Assembly: GCA_964385645.1 (NCBI GenBank) | Contig: CAYLPT010000046.1 | Span: forward strand, 1 to 22,803 | Length of the DNA stretch: 22,803 nt | Source of the DNA: CAYLPT01 sp964385645 | GTDB lineage: Bacteria; Armatimonadota; Hebobacteria; Hebobacterales; Hebobacteraceae | Reading direction: 5' to 3' | Part shown: positions 6,652 to 13,973 of the stretch, piece by piece | How positions within the stretch are numbered: the first letter of the stretch is position 1 | How the letters are laid out: each line of letters opens with the position of its first letter | Notes under the pieces: generated by a model | Databases searched by the model: none | What the model was told of the DNA's origin: nothing | Seen by the model: only the letters and a program-made list of their open reading frames with translations | Made by a program: the position numbers and the translations under genes

Positions 6652-7604
6652 CCCTCTTCGACCGGGAGCTCGGACTTCTCGACTGTGAGCTGGAGGTGAG
6701 CCTCCGCGGCATTGGCGACGCGCCGGATGCCGACTTCATCCTCAACCCCCGGCGTCTCCGCGGCAGCGACTTCCTGATGCGCTGGTCACAAGGGAGGTGG
6801 AGCGAGGAACGTCTCATAGAGGCCGTCAACGAGGATACCGAGTTCTTCGCTCTGGCCTACGGCCCGAGCGGCGTGGCGCCCCGTGATCCGCGTGAGATGG
6901 AGATCTACTTCGACCGCTTGGACGCGGCCGGCCTCGGCGAGTCCAAGCGACCCGATCTGCTCATCTTGCCGGACGCCAGCAGGTCCGAGGTCAGCAGTCT
7001 CGTGGATGCCGTCGGCGGGCCCGCGCAGCTCCCCTTCCTCCCTGAAGGGGATAACCGTATCCAGCGGATCCTGCGGCGCGCTGTCTTGGCCGTGGAGTGC
7101 GAGAACAGCCTGTGGCGAGCCGCCAGCATGCCCCATTACGGCAGACCCTTGCGTCCGATGCGCCGACTGGCCGGAGGGCTCGGCCTGCCCAAGAACGCCG
7201 TGGTGCCTACGGTCATCGTCAAGGAGGAGGACCGCGCCTCGCTCAGGCGGTGGCAGACCGACACGAACATTGCCGTGCACATCTGGCACGCCTTCTACGA
7301 CGAGGCCTTCGGCATCGCGCTCGACGACGCCGAGCGACTCGTCGGCCTCGGCCTGATCGAGCCCACGCCGCAGATCCTGCATGCTCCCAGCGGGGCGAGC
7401 ACCCGCAAGACGATCTACAAGGTCTACTACCAGCACGCCTACCTGGTGGCTCGCGTTACCGAGGAGCCGCAGCCGGTAGCCGGCTGCATCGAGGACCCCG
7501 ATGGACGCGTGATGCCCTACGTCAGATTCGAGGGAGGGCGGCTTCGTCTGTCGAATGAAGCTGTAGAGGTTATGCGCCTGGCGGCGTCCTACCGGCGCGG
7601 GTAG
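6648..7604 (+). CDS. Type II restriction endonuclease (PD-(D/E)xK-like, family not assigned)
   Basis: A 318-aa protein taken to cleave DNA at a specific site, because it lies 6 bp upstream of a DNA adenine methyltransferase and carries a plausible nuclease centre: R101-P102-D103-L-L-I-L followed after about 46 residues by V149-E150-C-E152-N153-SLW, a PD...ExE arrangement like that of BamHI. K192 in VIVKEED is another conserved-looking charged site. Other landmarks are AYGPSGVAPRDPRE (70-83), HIWHAFYDEAFGI (211-223) and a C-terminal PYVRFEGGRL. The ATG 6648 has GGAGG 4 bp upstream and overlaps the stop of the deacetylase relic. No controller gene and no promoter are visible. The recognition site cannot be predicted. 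An active restriction enzyme is not certain; mutations in the catalytic centre were not seen. Confidence 0.8.
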   Translation: MTLFDRELGLLDCELEVSLRGIGDAPDADFILNPRRLRGSDFLMRWSQGRWSEERLIEAVNEDTEFFALAYGPSGVAPRDPREMEIYFDRLDAAGLGESKRPDLLILPDASRSEVSSLVDAVGGPAQLPFLPEGDNRIQRILRRAVLAVECENSLWRAASMPHYGRPLRPMRRLAGGLGLPKNAVVPTVIVKEEDRASLRRWQTDTNIAVHIWHAFYDEAFGIALDDAERLVGLGLIEPTPQILHAPSGASTRKTIYKVYYQHAYLVARVTEEPQPVAGCIEDPDGRVMPYVRFEGGRLRLSNEAVEVMRLAASYRRG

Positions 7605-7610
7605 TGCGGA

Positions 7611-9269
7611 ATGGCACACCCCCAGCAGCACATACCACGGTCCGGACCGAGGAGAGAGTCGCTTCGGAGTAGCGGCCAGTTCTGGACGCCGGCGTGGGTC
7701 GCGGAGGCGATGGTGGCTTACGTCGCCGGGGTCGAGCCCCACGTGATCCTCGACCCGGCCGTCGGCGCAGGCGCATTCCTGCTGGCTGCTCGGGCCATCT
7801 CGACCCGAACCCGGCGGCCTCTGTCCTGTGTCGGCACCGAGGTGGACCCCGCTGCGCTGGCGCAGGCCCAGGACAACGGTTTGTCACAGGAGGAACTTCG
7901 GGGCGTACAGATAGGCGACTTCCTACAGACCCCCCCAGAGGGACCTTTCCCTGCCATCGTGGCCAACCCCCCCTATGTCCGCCACCACAGGCTCAGTCCC
8001 CAGGTCAAAGCTCGGTTGCGGCTGCTCGCCACCGGCATGCTCGGGACCCCCCTGGACGGCAGAGCGGGCCTGCATGTCTACTTCTTGCTCCAGTCCCTCC
8101 GTCTGCTCGCGCCAGGCGGGCGCCTTTCCTTCATCCTGCCCGCCGACACGTGTGAGGGTGTCTTCTCCCAGCCTCTTTGGGCCTGGGTGGGCGCCAACTA
8201 CCGGCTCGACGCTGTCGTGACCTTCTCGCCCGCGGCTTCTCCCTTCCCCACGCTGGACACCAACCCCCTGATCGTCATGATCGCCAACGCACCGCCCAAG
8301 CACGACCTGCTCTGGGCAAGATGCGACACTGGGGGGCTCCCAGACCTGACTGAGTGGGTGTTGCACGGCTTCCACAGACACCCGGGCCCATCCCTCGTCG
8401 TGTCGCGGCGGCCCCTCGCCGAAGCGCTCCGCACTGGCCTCTCCCGCCCCCCACCCCGGAGTTCTCCTGCCCACCACTCCCTCGGCGATTTCGCGCGCGT
8501 CGTCCGCGGCGTCGCGACGGGGGCCAACGCGTTCTTCCACCTCACGCGCCAGCGCGCCGCCCTGCTCGGGATACCCGAGGAGCACCTGGTTCCCGCCATA
8601 GGCCGCACCAGGGACGTGGACGGCGAGGAACTTACGGAAGAGACCCTCGCCGCCCTCGATCAGCGCGGGAGACCCACGCTGCTCTTCACCCCCGACTCGC
8701 GCCCTGTCTCGGCGTTCCCCGAGCAGGTCCGCGCCTACCTGAAGCAGGGCGAATCGGCCGGCCTTCCCACACGTCCGCTCCTCGCCTCCCGACGGCCCTG
8801 GTACGCCATGGAGCGAAGGACACCCCCCCCCATCCTCTTCGCCTACCTTGGGCGCCGGAACGCCAGGTTCATACTCAACGCCGCGCGTGCCGTCCCCCTA
8901 ACCGGCTTCCTGTGCGTGTACCCCCGTGTGCCTGACCCGGCCTACACGCGCAGGCTGTGGGCTGCCCTGCGCGATCCTGACACACGTGCGGGGTTGGTCT
9001 TCGTCGCCAAATCCTACGGAGGGGGCGCGCTCAAAGTCGAGCCGCGGGCGCTCGAACGCCTGCCGATCCCGGACGCCGTCCTCCGGAGCACGGGCTTGCG
9101 CGTTCCCGATCCCCCCCGGCTCCCCCTCGACTGCCCAGCATCATGTGCGCCACCCGGCCCCGACACTCCGCCCGAAGAAGCTCCCTCCATCGCGCGGCGC
9201 GCCCCCGGAGGCAGAAGACGTGGCTACGCCCCGCAGAACCGCCCTCGCCATCGCCGCCCATCCCGATGA
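7611..9269 (+). CDS. DNA adenine-N6 methyltransferase of a type II restriction-modification system
   Basis: A 552-aa SAM-dependent modification methylase of the TaqI/Eco57I-like gamma type. Motifs in order: motif X GQFWTPAWVAEAM (22-34), motif I DPAVGAGAFL (48-57), motif II GTEVDP (75-80), motif III GDFL (102-105), catalytic motif IV NPPY (119-122, followed by VRHHRLS). The region after about residue 270 is the target-recognition half and ends with the family-type AKSYGGGALKVEPRALERLPIPD. It methylates adenine in the site cut by the upstream nuclease, protecting the host. About 55 residues after LPIPD (rich in P and R) have no counterpart expected in the family and run into the next gene: the last 50 nt overlap the PIG-L coding start. 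This suggests that the original stop was lost at a junction. The Shine-Dalgarno is weak; translation may be coupled to the nuclease gene. Confidence 0.92.
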   Translation: MAHPQQHIPRSGPRRESLRSSGQFWTPAWVAEAMVAYVAGVEPHVILDPAVGAGAFLLAARAISTRTRRPLSCVGTEVDPAALAQAQDNGLSQEELRGVQIGDFLQTPPEGPFPAIVANPPYVRHHRLSPQVKARLRLLATGMLGTPLDGRAGLHVYFLLQSLRLLAPGGRLSFILPADTCEGVFSQPLWAWVGANYRLDAVVTFSPAASPFPTLDTNPLIVMIANAPPKHDLLWARCDTGGLPDLTEWVLHGFHRHPGPSLVVSRRPLAEALRTGLSRPPPRSSPAHHSLGDFARVVRGVATGANAFFHLTRQRAALLGIPEEHLVPAIGRTRDVDGEELTEETLAALDQRGRPTLLFTPDSRPVSAFPEQVRAYLKQGESAGLPTRPLLASRRPWYAMERRTPPPILFAYLGRRNARFILNAARAVPLTGFLCVYPRVPDPAYTRRLWAALRDPDTRAGLVFVAKSYGGGALKVEPRALERLPIPDAVLRSTGLRVPDPPRLPLDCPASCAPPGPDTPPEEAPSIARRAPGGRRRGYAPQNRPRHRRPSR

Positions 9270-10059
9270 CATCGAGTTCGGCATGGCCGGCACCATGCTG
9301 CTGCTGGGTCAGGCCGGCTTCGAGCTGCATTACATGAACATCGCCAACGGCTCCTGCGGCACCGCCACCCTCCCCAGGGACGAGATCGTGCGTATCCGCC
9401 GCCGGGAGGCGCGCGCCGCCGCGAGGGTCCTCGGCGCCATTTTCCACCCACCCCTCGTGAACGACATTGACATCCTGTACGAGAAGCCCCTCCTGGCGCG
9501 GGTCGGCGCGGTCGTCCGCAGGGTGAACCCCACGGTCATGCTCGTGCCCTCCCCCCAGGACTACATGGAGGACCACGTCAACGCCGGCCGGCTGGCGGTG
9601 ACGGCCGCCTTCTGCCGCGGCATGCCTAACTTCCCCACCACCCCGCGGACGAACCCGGTCGCGGGCCAGGTGACCATCTACCACGCCATGCCCGCCGGCC
9701 TGCGCGACCCGCTGCGGCGGCGCATCATTCCCGAGTACTACGTGGATGTCGGCTCCGTCCTGGAGCGCAAGCGAGAGGCCCTCGCGCAACACCGCAGCCA
9801 GAAGGAATGGCTGGACCTCAGCCAGGGCATGGACGCCTACCTCACCGCCATGGAGCAGCTCGCGGCCGAGGTGGGCCGGCTGTCGGGGCGGTTCCGCTAT
9901 GCCGAGGGCTGGCGCCGGCACAGCCACCTCGGCTTCTGCAACGAGGCCGCCGACCCCCTCGCCGACGCGCTCGGCGACCTCGTGCTCGTCAGCGAGGACT
10001 ACCGCCGATGGCTCGAGGAGCCCATCCCCAAGCACACCACCCCACGGAGGCGAACATGA
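9220..10059 (+). CDS. PIG-L (LmbE-like) family N-deacetylase
   Basis: A 279-aa zinc-dependent de-N-acetylase of the LmbE/PIG-L fold. The zinc site is visible as A-H14-P-D16-D17-x-E19 near the N-terminus and as D-H in YMEDHVNAGRLAV; the DD aspartates bind metal and act as general base. Substrates in this family are N-acetylglucosamine conjugates (bacillithiol and mycothiol precursors, GlcNAc-inositol, chitobiose). The GTG start is set by GGAGG at 9207-9211, 8 bp upstream, and lies inside the methyltransferase gene. The stop overlaps the next start by 4 nt (ATGA), so it is translationally coupled to the NagB-like gene. The two probably act in sequence: deacetylation, then isomerisation or deamination of the free amino sugar. 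Its 5' end is the intact counterpart of the relic at 6529. Confidence 0.9.
   Translation: MATPRRTALAIAAHPDDIEFGMAGTMLLLGQAGFELHYMNIANGSCGTATLPRDEIVRIRRREARAAARVLGAIFHPPLVNDIDILYEKPLLARVGAVVRRVNPTVMLVPSPQDYMEDHVNAGRLAVTAAFCRGMPNFPTTPRTNPVAGQVTIYHAMPAGLRDPLRRRIIPEYYVDVGSVLERKREALAQHRSQKEWLDLSQGMDAYLTAMEQLAAEVGRLSGRFRYAEGWRRHSHLGFCNEAADPLADALGDLVLVSEDYRRWLEEPIPKHTTPRRRT
9240..9260 (+). repeat. Direct repeat, downstream copy
   Basis: Identical over 21 bp to 6549-6569; it lies at codons 7-14 of the intact PIG-L gene. Together the two copies bracket the restriction and modification genes. Confidence 0.7.
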
Positions 10060-10988
10060 GCCGACCCCTGAGCATCGTCGCGCCCGACTGGTGGGACTAC
10101 ACCACCCTCGACCGGGAGCTGCTTGAGGACGCCGCCCGCCTGACGCCCGAGGACCTCCTCGGGCTCGCCCGCCCCGGCTTCGAGGTGGTCTTCTACGACA
10201 CCCTCGAGAGCTTTTACCTCGCCGAGGCCCTCGAGTACCTGGAGGCCTGGTCGCAGGCCAGCGAGGACCGCCCCGCCGGCATCTGCGGCCCCATCGGCCC
10301 CACCGAGCAGCTTCCCCTCGTCGCCCAGCTCGTCAACGCGCTCGAGCCGGACCTGCGCCACGCGCATTTCTGGGCCATGGACGAATGGGTCGTCGAGGGG
10401 CGCAATGTACCGCTGGATCATCCCCTCTCCTTCGAGCGCGCCAACCGCCAGCTCTGCTTTGACCGCATCGCGCCCCACCTGCGCCCCCCCGAGCAGAACC
10501 TCCACTTCCCGACCAGCGACAACCTCGCCGAGTACTCCGCGAGCTACGACCGCGTCCGCTGCCTCATCATGCAGGGCGGCCAGGGGGAGGTGAAGCACTG
10601 GGCCTTCAACGACCCGCCCCGCCGGGAGAGCCCCTACAGCGACGACCCGCCCCCGCCGGAGGAGTACCTGAAGCTGCCCGCCCGCCTGGTTGACCTCCAC
10701 CCCATGACCATCATTCAGAACGCGCGCACCTCCGGCGGCGGCAAGGTCTCCGCGGTCCCTACCCAGGCCCTGACCGTCGGCCCCCTCGAGACCTTCAAGT
10801 CCGAGCGGGTGTCCATCTGGCATGCGGGGGTGCACGACAACCCCTTCGGGCTGCGGCTCACCACACTCATGATCGCCAAGAGGATCGCCGACACATCGGT
10901 CCCCATGTCGCTGCTGGCCCTCCACCCCAACGTCCGCTTCAGCTTCTACCGCCCCGGCATCGGCGCCTGCGAGGCGGAGATGCACTGA
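10056..10988 (+). CDS. NagB-like sugar-phosphate isomerase/deaminase with altered active site
   Basis: A 310-aa member of the glucosamine-6-phosphate deaminase/isomerase (NagB/RpiA-like) fold. Landmarks: ICGPIGPTEQ (77-86) at the phosphate loop, AMDEWV (107-112) aligning with the NMDEYV of E. coli NagB (catalytic Asp72 = D109), GGQGEVKHWAFNDP (174-187), ALTVG, and TSVPMSLLALHPNV near the end. The third motif differs at key places: where NagB has GNDGHIAFNEP, D141 is replaced by V179 and E148 by D186, while H143 is kept as H181. A standard deaminase reaction is therefore doubtful; a related isomerase or deaminase on another amino-sugar phosphate is likely. The ATG overlaps the deacetylase stop and has GGAGG 5 bp upstream. 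A 9-bp GC-rich hairpin follows 48 bp after the stop. Confidence 0.8.
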   Translation: MSRPLSIVAPDWWDYTTLDRELLEDAARLTPEDLLGLARPGFEVVFYDTLESFYLAEALEYLEAWSQASEDRPAGICGPIGPTEQLPLVAQLVNALEPDLRHAHFWAMDEWVVEGRNVPLDHPLSFERANRQLCFDRIAPHLRPPEQNLHFPTSDNLAEYSASYDRVRCLIMQGGQGEVKHWAFNDPPRRESPYSDDPPPPEEYLKLPARLVDLHPMTIIQNARTSGGGKVSAVPTQALTVGPLETFKSERVSIWHAGVHDNPFGLRLTTLMIAKRIADTSVPMSLLALHPNVRFSFYRPGIGACEAEMH

Positions 10989-11036
10989 GGAGGGCGCACC
11001 CGGGCGGACACGGCGAGCCGCCCTCCCCGCTCGGCG

Positions 11037-11058
11037 GGGCAGGCGCCCGCGCCTGCCC
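11037..11058 (+). terminator. GC-rich hairpin, possible terminator after the NagB-like gene
   Basis: GGGCAGGCG (11037-11045) pairs perfectly with CGCCTGCCC (11050-11058) around a 4-nt loop. There is no T-run after it, so it would be a non-canonical terminator or an RNA-stability hairpin. It sits between the stop at 10988 and the promoter at 11179. Confidence 0.4.
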
Positions 11059-11138
11059 TGGATCTTCCGGCGTCCCCGTGCCGACTTGCGGGGCTGGCAG
11101 GCCCACGGGAGGGGCCGCCGCCCCGTCGTTCACCCCCG

Positions 11139-11156
11139 CCGGCCTGCCCAGGCCGG
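11139..11156. repeat. Inverted repeat upstream of the dtxR-feoB promoter
   Basis: CCGGCCT (11139-11145) and AGGCCGG (11150-11156) form a perfect 7-bp stem with a 4-nt loop, 23 bp before the -35 box. It could be a second hairpin ending upstream transcription or a protein site; without a T-run neither is certain. Confidence 0.25.
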
Positions 11157-11178
11157 GCGCCCGCGCCACCCTGCGGGG

Positions 11179-11207
11179 TTGACGCCGCGGCGCGAATGCG
11201 GTATACT
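11179..11207 (+). promoter_or_regulatory. Sigma70-type promoter of the dtxR-feoB operon
   Basis: TTGACG (11179-11184; 5 of 6 to consensus) and TATACT (11202-11207; 5 of 6) are separated by exactly 17 bp. It is the best promoter in the window. Predicted initiation falls near 11213-11215, on the edge of the palindrome described next, and leaves a leader of about 47 nt. Confidence 0.8.
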
Positions 11208-11212
11208 CCATC

Positions 11213-11226
11213 TTAGGAGCGCCTAA
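11213..11226. promoter_or_regulatory. Candidate DtxR/IdeR-type operator overlapping the transcription start
   Basis: TTAGG (11213-11217) and CCTAA (11222-11226) form an inverted repeat with a 4-bp centre. These half-sites match those at the ends of the DtxR/IdeR box, but that box is longer (19 bp), so the spacing is shorter here. A second CCTAAAA at 11244-11250 repeats the one at 11222-11228 at a distance of 22 bp, about two helical turns. The position, a few bp after the -10 box and over the start point, is that of a repressor site, and the next gene encodes a DtxR-like regulator, which suggests autoregulation by metal. Confidence 0.6.
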
Positions 11227-11260
11227 AACGGGAGCTTGGAGACCCTAAAAAGGAGCCGCC

Positions 11261-11929
11261 GTGGCCTCCGGCGAGACCGTCAGCCAGTCCGTCGAGGAAT
11301 ACCTGCAGGCGATCCAGCGCCTGAGCTTGCTGCCCGGTCGGGTATCCACCACCCGGCTCGCGCGTCAGCTCGGCGTCACGCCCGCCTCCGTCACCGGGAT
11401 GCTGCACCGCCTCGCCGACCTGGGCCTTATCTCCTACCGACGCTATCGCAGAATCGCCCTGACGCCGGAGGGGGAGCGCCTCGCCCAGGGCCTCATCCGT
11501 CGCCACCGGCTCACCGAGCGCCTGCTCACCAACCTCCTCGATGTACCCCTCCACGAGGCCCACCAGGAGGCCTGCCGACTGGAGCACGCGGTCTCGCCGG
11601 CCCTCGAGTCGCGCCTCGCCGACAAGCTCGGCGCCTTCGCCGCCTGCCCCCACGGGCACCCGATTGACGCCTCCCGAGCGGAGGCAGGGCAGAGCCTGCT
11701 GGAGGCGCCGCTCCAGCGCCCCCTCACCATCGTGAGCATCGAGGACGAGTCACCCGAGGCCGTGCGCCACCTTGCCGAGCGCGGCTTGCTGCCCGGCGCC
11801 TCCGTCGAGGTGATCAGCCGCGACCCGCGCGACGACGCCCTAGTGCTGGACGTGGGCGGTCAGACGGAGGCCCTGGGGCGGCGGGTGGCGGCCGGCATCC
11901 GCGTGCGGGCAGAGAGAAGGAAGCGCTAG
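11261..11929 (+). CDS. DtxR/MntR-family metal-dependent transcriptional repressor
   Basis: A 222-aa metal-sensing repressor. Residues 8-75 form the winged helix, with recognition helix TPASVTGMLHRLADLGLI (40-57) and wing YRRYRRIALTPEG. Residues 76-145 are the dimerisation/metal domain. All site ligands known in DtxR align at a constant shift of three: H82 and E86 (H79, E83), H101 (H98), C105, E108 and H109 (C102, E105, H106). The position of DtxR Met10 is Glu13, an acid as in MntR (Asp8). Residues about 150-222 are a FeoA/SH3-like domain. The GTG start has AAGGAG about 6 bp upstream. It is followed by feoB after 1 nt, so it most likely represses its own operon, probably with Fe(II); Mn cannot be excluded. 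Confidence 0.92.
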   Translation: MASGETVSQSVEEYLQAIQRLSLLPGRVSTTRLARQLGVTPASVTGMLHRLADLGLISYRRYRRIALTPEGERLAQGLIRRHRLTERLLTNLLDVPLHEAHQEACRLEHAVSPALESRLADKLGAFAACPHGHPIDASRAEAGQSLLEAPLQRPLTIVSIEDESPEAVRHLAERGLLPGASVEVISRDPRDDALVLDVGGQTEALGRRVAAGIRVRAERRKR

Positions 11930-11930
11930 T

Positions 11931-13973
11931 ATGGCGGTCGGCGCGCGCCAGCTCCTGGGGAGGCTGCTCACCGGACGGCTGGGCCGGCCCGGCTGCGGGT
12001 GCGACCAGTGCCCGCTCGCGGCGCCGGCGGACGTGCGCCGCGTGACGCTGTTCGGCTCGCCCAACGTCGGCAAGAGCGCCATCTTCAACCAGCTCACCGG
12101 CGCCTACACCGTGGTCTCGAACTACCCCGGCACGACCGTCGAGGTGGCCCGGGGACGAGTGCGAGTCGGCGACGTGCTACTCGAGCTGTGCGACTGCCCG
12201 GGCTCCTACTCGCTGGTGCCCAGCTCCGAGGATGAGCGGGTGGCGCGCGACTTGCTGCTGGAGGAGCAGGCCGACCTCGTGGTCCACGTCGCCGACGCCA
12301 TCCACCTGCGGCGGATGTTGCCCTTGACGCTTCAGCTCATCGAGGCCGGCCTGCCGGTGGCGCTGGACCTCAATATCGTGGACGAGGCCGCCCGCGCGGG
12401 CCTTCACGTTGACCCCGACCGGCTCGGCCGCGACCTGGGGATCCCCGTCGTCGCCACCTCCGCGGCCACCGGCCTGGGGATAGATCGGTTGCGCGCGCTC
12501 GTCACCGGGCGGCCGCCCACGCCCTCCGCCTTCACCGTCGGGTACCCGCCGGACATCGAGGAGGCGGTCGCGCGCATCGGCGACCTGCTCCGGGCGGACT
12601 ACCCGATCTCGCGGCGCGCGATCGCCCTGTTGCTGCTGCAGCGCGACGAGGGCATGCGACAGCGCGTGCTCGCCTCGGACCCGGGGCAACTGCCGGAGAT
12701 TGACCGCGTGGTGGCGGAGACCGAGGCCCGGTTCCCTCACCCCCTCGCGGTCCCGATCACCCTCGCTCGCCAGCGCGCGGCGGAGCGTCTCTCCCGGGCC
12801 GCCCTTACCCAGGCCGCCCCTGCGCCCCGCCCCTCTCTCGCCGAGGCACTCGGCCGGCTCACCGTCCAGCCCGCCGCGGGGCTGCTGTTCCTCGCTGTGG
12901 TGCTCTATGTGGGGCTTTACCTCATCGTCGGCAAGCTCGGCGCGGGGGTGTTGGTGGACTTCCTGGACGAGCGCGTGTTCGGCGACCTGGTCAACCCGGC
13001 GGTCACCGGCTTCGTGGAGCGCCTCCTGCCTTGGCCCACCTGGGCCGCGCTGTTCGTGGGCGAGTACGGGCTTGTGACCCTCGGGCTCCGCTATGCGGTC
13101 GCCATCGTGCTGCCCCTGGTGGGGGTTTTCTTCCTGGTGTTCGCGCTGCTGGAGGACACGGGGTACCTGCCTCGCCTGGCGTTGCTGGTGGACCGGCTTT
13201 TCAAGCGCATCGGGCTGTCGGGCCGGGCGGTGATTCCGATGGTGCTGGGGCTGGGCTGTGACACGATGGCCACCCTGGTGACGCGGGTGTTGGAGACGCG
13301 GCGGGAGCGCCTGATCGCCACGTTTCTCCTCGCGCTGGCTATCCCGTGCTCGGCCCAGCTGGGGGTAATCCTGGGCCTGCTCTCGGGCCACCCCGCGGGG
13401 CTCGCCATCTGGGCCGGAGTGGTGCTGGGGGTCTTCCTCCTCTCCGGCTACCTCGCTGCGCGACTGCTCCCCGGGGAGGCGGCGCGCTTCTATCTGGAGA
13501 TACCGCCTCTGCGTCTGCCCTCGGCGCGCAACGTGGCGGCGAAGACTCTGGCGCGGCTGCGCTGGTACGGGGCCGAGGTGATCCCCCTGTTCCTGCTGGC
13601 GAGCGTGGTGATCTGGGTCGGGCAGATCAGCGGCATCTTCGGCCTCGCGCTGGCGGGGCTGAGGCCGGTGGTGGGCGCGCTGGGGCTGCCCGATGCGGCC
13701 GCCGACGCCTTCCTGTTCGGGTTCTTGCGGCGGGACTACGGGGCGGCGCGCATCTTCGACGTCCACGCCGCCGGCCGGGTGTCGGGGATCCCGCTGGTGG
13801 TCGCCATGGTCACGATCACGCTGTTCATCCCCTGCGTCGCGCAACTGCTGATCATGGTCCGGGAGCGGGGGCTGCGCACGGCCCTCGCCATGGTGGCGCT
13901 GATCCTCCCCTTCGCGTTCGGGGTGGGGTGGGTGCTGAACTTCGTGCTCACCACATTGAGGGTGCAGATCTGA
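11931..13973 (+). CDS. feoB: FeoB-type ferrous iron transporter with N-terminal Cys extension
   Basis: A 680-aa inner-membrane GTPase-linked Fe(II) uptake protein. G1 is GSPNVGKS (42-49), G2 lies in NYPGTTVEV, G3 is DCPG, G4 is NIVD, and G5 is probably ATSAATG. A helical linker to about residue 300 is followed by the membrane part, with gate segments GLGCDTMATLVTRVLE...PCSAQLG and FLFGFLRRDYGAARIFD...PCVAQLL. Compared with E. coli FeoB the gate has CSAQ instead of CSAR and CDTMA instead of CNVPA, so it is a divergent type. The first 35 residues carry C22-x-C24-x2-C27 before the G domain, which could bind metal. It starts 1 nt after the dtxR stop and its stop overlaps the start of the next gene by one base (TGATG), so the three genes form one operon. 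No separate feoA is present. Confidence 0.9.
   Translation: MAVGARQLLGRLLTGRLGRPGCGCDQCPLAAPADVRRVTLFGSPNVGKSAIFNQLTGAYTVVSNYPGTTVEVARGRVRVGDVLLELCDCPGSYSLVPSSEDERVARDLLLEEQADLVVHVADAIHLRRMLPLTLQLIEAGLPVALDLNIVDEAARAGLHVDPDRLGRDLGIPVVATSAATGLGIDRLRALVTGRPPTPSAFTVGYPPDIEEAVARIGDLLRADYPISRRAIALLLLQRDEGMRQRVLASDPGQLPEIDRVVAETEARFPHPLAVPITLARQRAAERLSRAALTQAAPAPRPSLAEALGRLTVQPAAGLLFLAVVLYVGLYLIVGKLGAGVLVDFLDERVFGDLVNPAVTGFVERLLPWPTWAALFVGEYGLVTLGLRYAVAIVLPLVGVFFLVFALLEDTGYLPRLALLVDRLFKRIGLSGRAVIPMVLGLGCDTMATLVTRVLETRRERLIATFLLALAIPCSAQLGVILGLLSGHPAGLAIWAGVVLGVFLLSGYLAARLLPGEAARFYLEIPPLRLPSARNVAAKTLARLRWYGAEVIPLFLLASVVIWVGQISGIFGLALAGLRPVVGALGLPDAAADAFLFGFLRRDYGAARIFDVHAAGRVSGIPLVVAMVTITLFIPCVAQLLIMVRERGLRTALAMVALILPFAFGVGWVLNFVLTTLRVQI

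Noticed and set aside
10939..11211. 90-codon minus-strand frame in the gap before the dtxR promoter
   Set aside because: It overlaps the NagB-like gene end, two hairpins and the promoter; Pro/Arg/Gly composition and no motif.
12177..13844. 555-codon minus-strand frame opposite feoB
   Set aside because: Highly charged, repetitive composition and entirely within feoB; a shadow.
13346..13972. Upstream extension of the second DtxR-like frame
   Set aside because: The frame is open but lies inside feoB; ATG 13973 overlapping the feoB stop is the natural start and the family fold begins there.
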